Shown here piece by piece: positions 32,113 through 42,387 of a stretch of 64,000 bases of DNA. The notes below the pieces were generated by a model. It made no database searches. It was not told the DNA's origin and saw only the letters and a list, made by a program, of their open reading frames with translations. Numbering within the stretch: the stretch's first letter is position 1; each line of letters opens with the position of its first letter. The stretch is from Megalobrama amblycephala (taxonomy: Eukaryota > Chordata > Actinopteri > Cypriniformes > Xenocyprididae). The stretch covers positions 2,454,754-2,518,753 of the forward strand of contig NC_063062.1 of the NCBI RefSeq assembly GCF_018812025.1. The letters run 5' to 3'. The translations under genes were made by a program, and so were the position numbers.

Positions 32113-32169
<57 letters not shown>
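32113..32169. repeat. (TA)n microsatellite
   Basis: About 28 uninterrupted TA units, in the DIRS A leader just upstream of the gag start codon. Confidence 0.97.
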
Positions 32170-32172
<3 letters not shown>

Positions 32173-32284
32173 GTGCACAGTAACACTCTTGTCCTCAGAC
32201 GAAGAGATAATGTTTTCCAAAAAATAAGCAGGACAAACAACACCAAATAAGACACACAAGATAACATAGAGCGCTTGCTGAAGA

Positions 32285-32464
32285 CACAGAAGCTGGCGTG
32301 CTCTGCATCTGAGTGTGCTTTATAGTTTCCTGGTCCATGACGTCACCCGTCTCTGACGTCTCGCTTCGCGATTGGCTAGATACATGAGTGCTTCAGTGAC
32401 GACATCACGCAGAAGGTTCCCAATGCGTTACCACGCAGCGTCGATAGTTCCCACGAAAGGGAAC
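32285..32464. repeat. DIRS A right inverted terminal repeat
   Basis: It reads GAAGCTGGCGTGCTCTGCAT through GGTTCCCAATGCGTTACC to CCCACGAAAGGGAAC, the reverse complement of the left terminal block. LTR 1 sequence resumes at 32465 (TGAGGTTAGAG). Confidence 0.88.
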
Positions 32465-33464
32465 TGAGGTTAGAGTATTTTACCAATTCTGGATAAAATA
32501 TTATTCTGCGGCCAACAGTAACAGTATTTTATTATGATTATTATTATTATTATAATTATTATATTATTATAAGCAAGAGGTAACTTGATCTGCGACTTCG
32601 ACCACTTCGACCGACTTTTGACCGATTCCTGACCGATTTCTGACAACTAGCTATTGGGAAAGCATAGTTTTAAAGGAGGAAGTTAGCTCCATCCCCCGAT
32701 GTGTTTCTCCAATGAGACGTTGCTACGGAGCTTAGACACGCCCCGTCTATTGTCCATTGATTGTGATGTCCTTGGAACATAATCATGTTTATCAGTAACT
32801 TCATAAAGTTTCCTAATATTTCTCTGGTACCAAATTTCAATATTCATGCACACTGAATCAAAGAGGATAAAAAACATGACACACTTCTTACACACATATT
32901 ACTTGACTGACCTAATTAAAACAATGATTACAATAATGCATTTGAAGAAAACCCACATATTGAATACATTGAATAGACATGTTAGTAATTACATCATGGC
33001 ATGTATTATTCTGTATATAGTTTAAAATTATCTCTTAATGATGGTCCATTTGAAATTCAAGATTGAGTCTGTAAGCATAAAGTCATTGAACAGCGACCGG
33101 AGTCACAAGTGACCGGGTCAAAATGGATTACTCAACACAAAGGAGGTATAGATAGGACCGATTCGTCTTTAAATCCATTGATGGGTGTTTTCCTGTTCCG
33201 TCCGATAATACAAGAGGGTTTTGTGAGAGAATCAATAGATTTAATGTGATCAGACCCACATGATAGGTTCTGATTAGTTTATTGCTGATGAGCTAAGAAG
33301 TCCTTTAGACAGAGTCCTTTGTTAAAAGAAGTCGCGTCATCACTTCTGTTAAGGCTAGGTGTTTCCTGTCAGGAAATGAATCTTTTGGACCAAATGAAGC
33401 TTTGTTCAATCATGCCTCTGGCTGATAAAGCCATTTGGTAACGTCTGTCGAACGAGTCCCTACA
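32465..33464 (-). repeat. Solo LTR 1 of retrovirus family B, right piece
   Basis: It continues the LTR from TGAGGTTAGAGTATTTTACC to the terminus CGAGTCCCTACA at 33464, followed by the TCCG duplication. Relative to solo LTR 2 and the provirus 5' LTR it is shorter and more diverged, with a reduced U3 repeat block around 32595-32650. Confidence 0.88.
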
Positions 33465-33649
33465 TCCGCATAATACCGAAAAATTAGTTGTGTCTGCAGA
33501 TCTATGCGAACTGGAATAATTTTGATAACGTTTCTGCAAGCATGTGGAAAATGAGCCGTTCAGATTTCGCTCCCCTTGTGATGTAAGAAGGGGATCTTAT
33601 TATAATATTACCACCCCCCATTTTGTTTTCGCAAGCGACAACAGTGTAC

Positions 33650-33805
33650 CAGTAATACTGGTCCTTGAGTGCAGCTCTCCTGCACAGTTTTGCTACAACC
33701 CTGATCAAACACACTTGAATGTCTTCAGGATTATTAAGCTACATGAAGGAAGGTGAGTTGGGTCGGAGCAAAACTCTGCAGGACAGAAGCACTCAAAAAC
33801 GACCG
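33650..33805. repeat. Short interspersed element with inverted ends
   Basis: The left block GTCCTTGAGTGCAGCTCTCC with GCACAGTTTTGCT is mirrored by GAGCAAAACTCTGCAGGACA with GCACTCAA at 33768-33797. It is a small non-coding repeat of the MITE type; the family is not certain. Confidence 0.5.
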
Positions 33806-33884
33806 TCCCTGAGCTTGTGATATGTCTCAGCTATGTAAACTTTATCACTGATCTGTTAACGGCTATAATAGCAAACATATGAGT

Positions 33885-34075
33885 CTCCATAAACTCCTGG
33901 CATCTAAGGACGCAGTGGTGTAATTTTATTTATGAAGGGAACATGTCCAAATAAATTCATATACCAGTATGTGCAAGTCATTTTACACCAGACTGCTTTG
34001 CACACAAGGGTCAGGATTTGCATAGAAGTTGATTCTCAAAGATGGATCGATACCAACTGTTTATGATCCAATTTC
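33885..34075 (+). pseudogene. Decayed THAP domain remnant
   Basis: Across shifting frames the sequence aligns with the THAP exon at 13171-13455: equivalents of the QW..FIYEG segment, C..HF, PDCF and LILKDGSIPTVYDP are readable. Stops and frameshifts abolish coding. No clear inverted repeats remain around it. Confidence 0.55.
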
Positions 34076-34138
34076 ATATATATTTCCTGATGTTTGCAAA
34101 TTGTCTTTCTGAATGTGTTTCGTTAGCATGTTGCTAAT

Positions 34139-34230
34139 AGGGGTGCAATGGATAAACTACGATCCGTTGCACCCCTGATCCATACAAACCAGGCCCCACG
34201 GTTCGGAACGCATGTGATTCGCAGATTAAT
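34139..34230. repeat. hAT-like terminal fragment
   Basis: The sequence AGGGGTGCAATGGAT with CACGGTTCGGAACGCATGTG resembles the ends of fish hAT elements, which typically carry GGTGTAACG and CACGGTTCGG. A related fragment in the other orientation lies near 54565-54625. Low certainty. Confidence 0.35.
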
Positions 34231-34463
34231 TGTATTTAACCATAATATAGTGAAAATTTATTATTTGCATGTTAGTAAGTCTAAACAATTTAATACACTC
34301 AAACGTTTTTAAACAATTCAAATGCAAGAAGAGGCACAATCGCACATTGTTTTTTGTGTGCACACACTCAAGGCATGCACGCTCACAGAGGCGCCTTTCA
34401 GAAGAATCGAGAACACATAATAGAGTGCTATTTCACGACTCCTTGAGGTTGAATGGACACCTA

Positions 34464-34638
34464 TGTGATATCTTTTAGTCACTCCTTGTTAGCTGTTTAG
34501 GCTTAATATGTAGGAAACTGAAGATATAATAAAAACACATCACACCACAAGCTGTTCACTGTCTTGTTCTATTTGTGTCAAAACAAGGATCTCAGTATAC
34601 AGGGCTCCACCTAGTGGTAAGTACCAGCATACATCACA
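34464..34638 (-). repeat. Ty3/gypsy 3' LTR
   Basis: TGTGATATC...CATCACA as written on the + strand, matching 51705-51880 with a few differences. On the minus strand it is preceded by a purine-rich tract (A10 then GGAAGA) at 34639-34655, the polypurine tract. Confidence 0.9.
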
Positions 34639-34781
34639 TCTTCCTTTTTTTTTTAACAACCGTTACACCACTTATTAGAACTTATTACTAAATCTTATTG
34701 TAAATTAGAAAGTCAGTATTGCAATTTAAATCTCCAAAACAAGATGACCGATGAACAGATCTCAGTCTCTACTTTAGTTAA

Positions 34782-37690
34782 CTACTTGCGTACTTCAGCA
34801 AGAATAACGCTTTGGAGATCTAACAACTCTCCAGAACGTGTCACTTTCACAGTTTCTTCAGGAACATCTTCAGGCATTGAAGACATCTTTGCAGGACTTG
34901 GTACAGGCGGCAATGCCTGCTTTGTAGCAACCACATCAGGAACACAGTCATTTGTAACTGGATCAAATGAGTCCCGAAAATGTGAATTTTGGAAACTCAG
35001 CTCTTTCGTTTTGAGCAGGTGTTTTTGATTTCTTCTGTAGGTTTCTCCACCCTGTGTTTGAACCAGGTACGACCTTGGCTTGTCAAGACTTTTCACCACT
35101 ACAGCTGGCTGCCAACGATTCTCAGCTCTCAGTCTCGCCCTTTCTCCTTCACTCAGAGTAGGCAGGTTTTTTGCTCCACGATCATAGTAGAACTTTTGCT
35201 TCAGCTGCCTGTTCTTTAAGCTGTGCTGAACATCTTTTTGCAGTTAGGGTTTACTTGCTGTTGGTAGTCTGGCTTTCAATCTACAGCCCATAAGAAGCTG
35301 TGCAGGAGATAACTTCACTCTTCCTAACAGTGTATTCCTGTACTCAAGAAGAGCGATGTAAGGATCTCCTTTACTTTCTTGCACCTGCTTGAGTAAGTTT
35401 TTGATGGTTTGTACAGTTTTTTCACTTTGACCATTAGACTAAGGATATCTTGGACTTGAAGTTGAATGTTTGAACTCCCAGTTATCTCTGAAGTTGTTGA
35501 ATTGAGCACTGACAAACTGCGGTCCGTTATCTGAAACAACTTCATCTGGAATCCCATGTCTTGCAAAAATTGACTTCAGTGCCGTTATTACATGCTGGCT
35601 TGTTGTCTGTGTCAACTTTGCAATTTCAGGAAATTTCGAAAAGTATTCAACACACAGTAGGTAGTCTGCCTCATTGAAGTGAAAGAGGTCAACTCCTACC
35701 TTTGCCCACACTCTGTCTGGTAAGTCATGACTGACAAGAGGTTCTTTGGTACTGTTCCTTTTAAAAGTATTGCACACAGCACACTTTAACACCACATCTT
35801 CAATTTGTTTGCCCATGCCATGCCAAAACAATACATCTCTTGCTCTCTCTTTACACTTAACGACTCCCAAATGAGCTTCATGAATCCTCTCCAGCATTTC
35901 TGCTTGCAGACTTTGTGGAACGACTAGTCTTGTGTTTTTGAACAGCAGTCCTTCTGAGAGTGTCAGCTCTTCTCTGAATGTACAGTACTTTCTTATTGCA
36001 GCCGGCACATGACTGATTTGTTTAGGCCATCCTATCTTGACTACTGCTATCACCACCTGCAGTTCTCTATCCGCTTCTGTAGCTTTCTTGACAGCTTCAT
36101 GTTTCTCTTCTGAAATCGGTAAACATTCTGACAACTGATGTATTTCCAAGTCACTGTCCAGTAACTGTTCTGGTTCTTCCTCCAGGTAGGCTCTGCTAAG
36201 CGTATCTGCTATTTTCAACTCCTTTCCTGGTTTGTAGGTTATCTGCAGATCATACGGTTGAAGTTTCATCAACATCCTCTGCAGTCGTGTTGGAGCTTTT
36301 TCTAGAGGCTTTTTGAACACTGTCTCCAGTGGCTTGTGATCTGACTGCACTTTTATAGGTTTAGCATAAAGGTATTGGCTGAATTTCTCACACCCATACT
36401 GGCTAAAAGCTCTTTTTCTATCTGAGCATACCTTTTCTGGCAGTCAGTCAGTGATTTCGAACCATACGCTACAGGATGTCCTTCTTGCAAGATGACAGCA
36501 CCTAAACCCTCTGAACTTGCATCTACAGAAAGAGTCACATCCTTGCATTGCTCAGTTGTGATTTCAACATCTGAAAACTCTTTTGCTGTGGAGTTTCCCA
36601 GTGCCATGCCACACCACTTTCCAGAAGCTTCCTCAGTGGCGCACTGATCTCTCTTTGTCTTGTGGCTTAGGCATCTCTACAATTGCTTTGATTTTGTCTT
36701 GGTCTGGCTTCAAACCTTCTCCACTCAGTACATGCCTTATGTACTTTATTTCAGACATTCTGATCTTACATTTTTCCCGATTTAATTTCAGATTTATGCT
36801 CCTGATTCTCTCTAGAAGCCGCCTGAGCCTCTGATCATGCTCTTCCACATTTTCTCCCCATATGAGTATGTTATCCATGATATTCACGACTCCCTCCAGG
36901 TCCTCAAGCCTTTGTGCTTTGCACTTCTGGAAGACTTCTGGGGCTGATGATACCCCAAAAGGTAGCCTCTTAAAACGGTATCTGCTAAAAGGTGTATTAA
37001 ATGTACAAAGCTTGGAACTTGTTTCATGCAACTGAATTTGACAAAACCCATGGTTAGCATCCAATACTGAAAAGACTTTGGCATTTGGCATTTCACTCAC
37101 CACTTCTTCAAATGTCTTGAGTGGAAAGTGTTCTCTTTTTATAGCTTTGTTCAAATCTTTGGGGTCAATGCAGATTCGTAGTTTGTTCGGCTTCACAACA
37201 GTCACCATACTATTGACCCAGTCTGTTTCTCGATCACTCCAATACTTTCCATTCTATTTAGTTCCGTTTTTATTTTATCTTTTAGTGTGACTGGCACTTT
37301 TCTGGGAGGATGTATCACCGGAGACACTGTTGGATCAATCTTGATATGATGCACTCCAGGTATGCACCCCAAACCATTAAAAACATCATCATATTCCTTC
37401 AGAATGTCAGTGTTTTCTTCACAGTCCACTTTGTAGACTCTTTTGACCAGTCCTAACTCACTTGACCTTCCCAGGATAGCAGGTGAGTCTTTCTCTATAA
37501 TATGGAACTCAATCTCAGCTTCATTATCCTTGAACTGGCAGATGAGCTTTACTTTACCCTTCAGCTCCATCTTGTGGCCAGAGTACGCCACTAACACGCA
37601 GTTCGACTTGCACATTGTCGCGGATTTTCCTGCAACTGCTCTGAAGTCTTTATAAGAAATCACGTTGCACTCTGCTCCAGTATCCAGTCT
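34782..37690 (-). pseudogene. Ty3/gypsy pol: protease, RT, RNase H, integrase
   Basis: The minus strand reads, in order: protease RLDTGAECNVISYKDF at 37690-37645; RT at 37208-36633 with VFSVLDANHGFCQIQL and RLPFGVSSAPEVFQ; RNase H with LSVDASSEGLGAVILQ and DCQKRYAQIEKELLA at 36607-36353; DHKPLETVF and IADTLSRA; integrase at 36150-35280 with HLGVVKC then CAVC, VDLFHF, SDNGPQF and SNGQSEKTVQ; and a C-terminal tail to 34782. The RT catalytic box is IMDN where DD is expected. Frameshifts lie near 37690, 37205, 36630, 36350 and 35440. It is a dead copy; the tail contains RSYLVQTQGGETYRRNQKHL. Confidence 0.88.
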
Positions 37691-37851
37691 AAAAGAAAGC
37701 GCTTTTTTGTTTACTTTGAGTTTTTATCCACTTGTCTTTTTCAACAACTGTGGCATCCGTTGCTTTATTAACCTGTCTCTCGGGTTTCTTTTCAGTCTAC
37801 TTCTCTTCAAGGGCACCCACGAACAGTTCTGTGTGATCTTCTTGTTCAATT
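37691..37851 (-). pseudogene. Ty3/gypsy gag-protease linker adjoining the provirus
   Basis: The frame EQEDHTELFVGALEEK followed by VNKATDATVVEKDKWIK leads to the protease. It contains one stop and one frameshift in an A-rich run. The AATT at 37848-37851 is the left copy of the provirus B target duplication. Confidence 0.65.
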
Positions 37852-39669
37852 TGTAGGGACTCGTTCGACAGACGTTACCAAATGGCTCTATCAGCCAGAG
37901 GCATGATTGAACAAAGCGTCATTTGGTCCAAAAGATCCATTTCCTGACAGGAAACACCTAGCCTTGACAGAAGTGATGACGTGACTTCTCTTAACAAAGG
38001 ACTCTGTCTAAAGGACTTCTTAGCTCATCAGCAATAAACTAATCAGAACCCATCACGTGGATCTGATCACATTAAATCTATTGATTCTCTCACAAAACCC
38101 TCTTGTATTATCGGACGGAACAGGAAAAGACCCATCAACGGATTTAAAGACGAATCTGTCCTATCAATACCTCCCTTGTGTTGACCGTCCACCGTGACCC
38201 GGTCACTCGTGACTCCGGTCAAAGTTTAAACTATGCTTAAGGACTCAATCTTGAATCTCAAAAGGGACAATTGTCGATTACTTAAAGTATTAATTATATA
38301 CAGAATAATACATGCCATGATGTAATTACTAACATGTCTATTCAATGTATTCAATATGTGGGTTTTCTTCAAATGCATTATTGTAATCATTGTTTTAATT
38401 AGGTCAGTCTAGTAATATGTGTGTAAGAAGTGTGTCATGTTTGAGTTCTAAATGCAGAATTTATAATTCTGTGTAATTCTGTGTGAATGAAACATTGAAA
38501 TTCAGTATCAGGAAAATATTAAGAAACTTTATAAAGTTGTTAATAAAACAGGAGAATGTTCTGCAGATATCACGCGATGTGATCAATAGACAATAGACGA
38601 GGCGTGTCTAATCTCCGTAGCAACGTCTCATTGGAGGATCACTCCCTTAAAACTATGCTGTCCGAACAAGCTAATGTCAGAAGCTGGAAGTCAGAAATCA
38701 GAAGTCAGGAAATCAGTCAAAGGTCGGCCAGAAGCCGGACTGAAGCACAGTCGTTGAAGCCCGTTAGCCGAAGCACCGCTACTTTGACCACGACGGAAAG
38801 TCGCATGGGTCATTGATAACTGATTGACCGGGGCTGATTTTCCATCTAACACCACGAGCTGCGCCGCTGATCATTCGACAGCCGTCACATCCAGACTCCA
38901 AAACACTTCGTGAAATATCTGACCAAAGTCTCCCAAGAAGAGAGCCGCTCAAGCCAGACGCTCAGCCAGCAGCATCCTTCAAAGCTTCCGCGCAACCCAC
39001 AGGGCTTTCCCGAGAAGACGTCACCTGAAAGACAGCCAATCCAGAACGGGATTCCGCTGTACACGAGTCACGGAACAACCCGATTACCTCAGCTGTCACA
39101 GCAAACGCAGGTACAAGCAAACTTCTCTCTCTCTTGCTGGAAACTGGTGAAACTCCTTTAAACCTAAAGAATCAAGCCAAAGCTCTGCTTTTGTGATTTT
39201 CCTCAGGTTATGAGTTAAGTTAGCACTGAACTTGGGACTTTTCATAACTCATCAACTCCGCGAATGTATGTGTGCATGTATGTATGTGTGTGTGTGTGTG
39301 TGTTTAGCCTTAGTTTCCTGTAATCATTAGAAGTAGTCAATAAATCTTGTTTTGATTTTCACATATACAAGTTTCTTGTGCTGTGTATCAAATTACTGTC
39401 TTAAACTCAAAGATCAAGTTACCTCTTGCTTATAATATAATAATTACAATAATAACAATAATCATAATAAAATATTGTTACTGTTGGCCGCAGAATAATA
39501 TTTTATCCAGAATTGGTAAAATACTCTAACCTCAATTTTCGCTGGACGAATAATTGATGAAGTGTTAAATATTAATTCTGAATCATTTACAGTGAATCAT
39601 TTACAGTTGATTCAATTCTTATTCCCTGTAACAATTAAATTGAGCTAATAAATAGGCTAAGTCCTTACA
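37852..39669 (+). repeat. Provirus B 5' LTR
   Basis: TGTAGGGACTCG to GTCCTTACA, 1818 bp, unusually long. It contains a U3 block of related short repeats with TGACCG and GAAGTCAG-type units around 38680-38790, a (TG)n tract at 39283-39302, and AATAAA near 39340, so R and U5 lie in the last 330 bases. It is nearly identical to solo LTR 2. Confidence 0.93.
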
Positions 39670-40537
39670 TAATGGTGGAGAAAAATTCGTGCAGTTTAAT
39701 CTAATTTGTACACAAAACAAGTAACTTGTGTGATTGTATCTTTTCTTGATCCGGAAGATAGATTAGAAACAGAAACGAGGCTTTTTGATTGTCATAACAA
39801 TGATTGCACATAAGGGGCTGTGGAGGAATGAAATCTGAACTCGAGTTGTTTGTCTGTACGTTTTGTTGTTGTTGTTGTTGTTAAAACTGCAGTAAATGAA
39901 TCTAAGATTGTCTGCCAAGACAAAAGGAAAGTCGCCTGAGAGCGCACCAGGACAGAGTGAGCGTGTTCCTTGCTTTGTCCTTTAAGGCCTTAGCTATAGT
40001 GGATAATATTGCGTGTTCCAATGTTATTTCAACTAAGCTAAAATCCCTGCATGGTCACATTAGAGAGTAGCTACCTAATGTGCCGCCTATATCCGCTCAT
40101 TCGTGAGATGAGATATTAATACTCTAAACACTATACGTGTCTGAGTTTGATTTGAATGGGATTATTTTGAAAATTCTTGATCAAGTATTGTTGCAGTAAA
40201 TCCTGCATGTTGTTGCGTGTCCAGAAACTGACACGAACGATTCAGATCGCCGAGATCTCAGTAATGTTACTATTATTAATTGCAGAAAAATCTGTGGATT
40301 AATGTGCCTCACTCTAACGTGTGGGGGTTGTTCAGCTCGGAAACATGAGAAGCTGAATGGTTCATTGTCATTGAGAACTGCGCCGTCAGTTCAATGATTA
40401 ATGTGATTTTGTATGTTCGTTATCTGTGTGCAAAGAGTATAGAACAAGCGTACTCTTTTGTTGTGCGTCACGGTCACCACAACAGTGACAGCTGTAACCC
40501 GGAAGCCCTAAGAAACCTTTCCCGGGTAACCTTTAAG

Positions 40538-40549
40538 TGCGCATGCGCA
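40538..40549. promoter_or_regulatory. NRF1-type site in provirus leader
   Basis: TGCGCATGCGCA matches the palindromic NRF1 consensus exactly, with GCCATATT (YY1-like) shortly downstream. Such pairs are typical of TATA-less promoters, so this may mark a captured or internal promoter. Confidence 0.45.
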
Positions 40550-41541
40550 GTCTGCCAGCGCCATATTCAACTGTGTGTAAACAAAGCTTAGCACAAGCTG
40601 AGCTAGCTAAATCTAGCACGGTTGCATTACAGTCTATGTAAAGCTAGTAGCATTGCTAAAGGGCTAGTGGCTAGCATAGCATTTTGTGGTCTGAATGCAA
40701 TGTTGCAATGTTGGAATGACTTCTTTCTTACTGAACTGTAATTCACTCTAGTGCTTTCACCTCCCTCTCTGTCTAATTTACACATCTTATCTTTTCTCAT
40801 CTCCTCCCATTTGAGAGAACGTGACAAATGTTAAATTTAATAAACCTGGTTTTTAATATCATTTGTTTGAGAGTTCTCTCCTAAATTTACTCTTGTCAGT
40901 TAAACACTGTTTTGTTTTAGTAATTAGCAATCATCCTGATTACCTTTGAGGACATTTCCTGTTATTTATAATTGCTCTTGTAGATTTTGATGACATCTGG
41001 GAATATGAATTTTTGATTGGAAACTTTAATTCGATTTCAATTTTAATTGAAAATCAAGTTCATAATCAATTTCAGTTTAGCTTTCATATGGTATGGATAT
41101 TTGTGGATTAATTTAATGGTAGTTGCTTACAAACATCTGGCAATTTTAATCATTAACTAATCATTATTGCTTTGAAATTTTAATTTCACTAGTCATTAAT
41201 TAGGATTTGGGCTTCCCTAATTCAGATGATACTTGATTGATTAATTTGATTATAATTGCTCTCAATGTTTAATGCTGAACCCATTACAATTTTAATTCAC
41301 AACTTCCAAATTTGAATTCGAAATTTCATTTAAAATAAAGTTTAGTCTCAGACTTTCACTCCCTCAGTCTCTGATTTAATTCATTTATTTAAAGGAAAAT
41401 TTTGGGGTCTCCCTCAATACTTGGGTCAGTTGACTTCTCCTGCTAGCGCAGTAAGCCAACCCCCTAGGTGTAGCGACTCCCTAGCGCCACCACTCTGTCA
41501 ACCCTGTAATTTTTCCAAATTTTGGGAGCAAAACTTCACTC

Positions 41542-41554
41542 TCTTTCTTCTTCT

Positions 41555-41585
<31 letters not shown>
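41542..41585. repeat. TTC/TC low-complexity run
   Basis: CTTCTTCTTC followed by about 12 CT units. Confidence 0.9.
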
Positions 41586-41589
<4 letters not shown>

Positions 41590-42387
41590 GTCCTCTTCTG
41601 GTTTGACTACTGCTGCTGGTTTTGGATTTGTACCTGTGAAAGTCATAAAAGCAGAGTGTTTGAGAAATATTTAACAAATATTTGGGAAACGGAACACTTC
41701 TTTTAAAATAGTATGACACTCACTTTACCTTCCCTCCTCATCCTGTTATCCTACCCAGCCTAGGCTCGAGCAGGTCAACAAGGAGACTGTTAGGCGTCCA
41801 TAAACCCAGAGCACGTGTCTAGAAACGCTTTAAGTGGTGCATGGTTGTCAATCCTACTAGCTGAGAAACCAATACTGTCATTGTTATTGTTTTTCTTTCG
41901 CCCCGAAGGGAATTTTAATAACAATCACAGTCCTGGTACTTTGAAATCCTTTTCAAAACCCCTGTCTAGAACCATCCTTCTAAAATTAAATTTTACAAAA
42001 CTCATTCTGCAAATAGTGTTAAAGACAAAACTTCATCTTATAGGGAAACTGGAAGCACCCCATTATTATTCTGCTCTTTGCTAAATGCTATTCTGTTTGT
42101 TTCATGCTATTCTTTTCTTCTGCTGTTCTCTAGCTGTGCTACATGTGTGTGCTTACTGATTCTTTCCGCAGAGACTCCGAGTTAGAAGCACATCCACGAG
42201 AGGACCACAGTCGAGAACCAGTCTTACCTGCACATTTACACACTCATTACTCATTCCCATTAACTCACAGTTGACATTGCACACTTACACCTTTGATTTG
42301 CCCTGCTTGTTTGTTTTGTTTTGTTGTGTTTTGTTTTGTTCTTTTCTTCAAGGTCTGTGTCAGTTTCGGGTTTAGATCTCCCTCGCG

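Larger units (their letters stand above)
25315..32464 (-). mobile_element. DIRS element A, structurally complete, minus strand
   Basis: Inverted terminal repeats, an internal complementary region, gag, RT/RNase H, methyltransferase-like and tyrosine recombinase regions are all present in order on the minus strand. It was inserted into solo LTR 1 without an apparent target duplication, as expected for tyrosine-recombinase integration. Solo LTR 2 (30242-32035) later inserted into its gag. Without that LTR it is about 5.35 kb. Confidence 0.92.
39670..42387 (+). other. Provirus B 5' leader
   Basis: About 2.7 kb separates the LTR from gag, very long for a retrovirus. A TGG-starting primer-binding site is expected near 39673-39690, but I cannot name the tRNA. 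It holds a GTT microsatellite (39848-39871), a perfect TGCGCATGCGCA (NRF1-type site) at 40538-40549, TTC and TC runs at 41542-41585, and a TTTTG-rich run near 42310-42345. I see no convincing coding region. Confidence 0.6.

Noticed and set aside
31981..32259. Two long frames across the (TA)n repeat
   Set aside because: The repeat encodes alternating Ile/Tyr in both strands; an artefact of the microsatellite.
40394..40591. 65-codon ORF in the provirus leader
   Set aside because: Short, with no domain; cysteine pairs are not spaced like a known finger.
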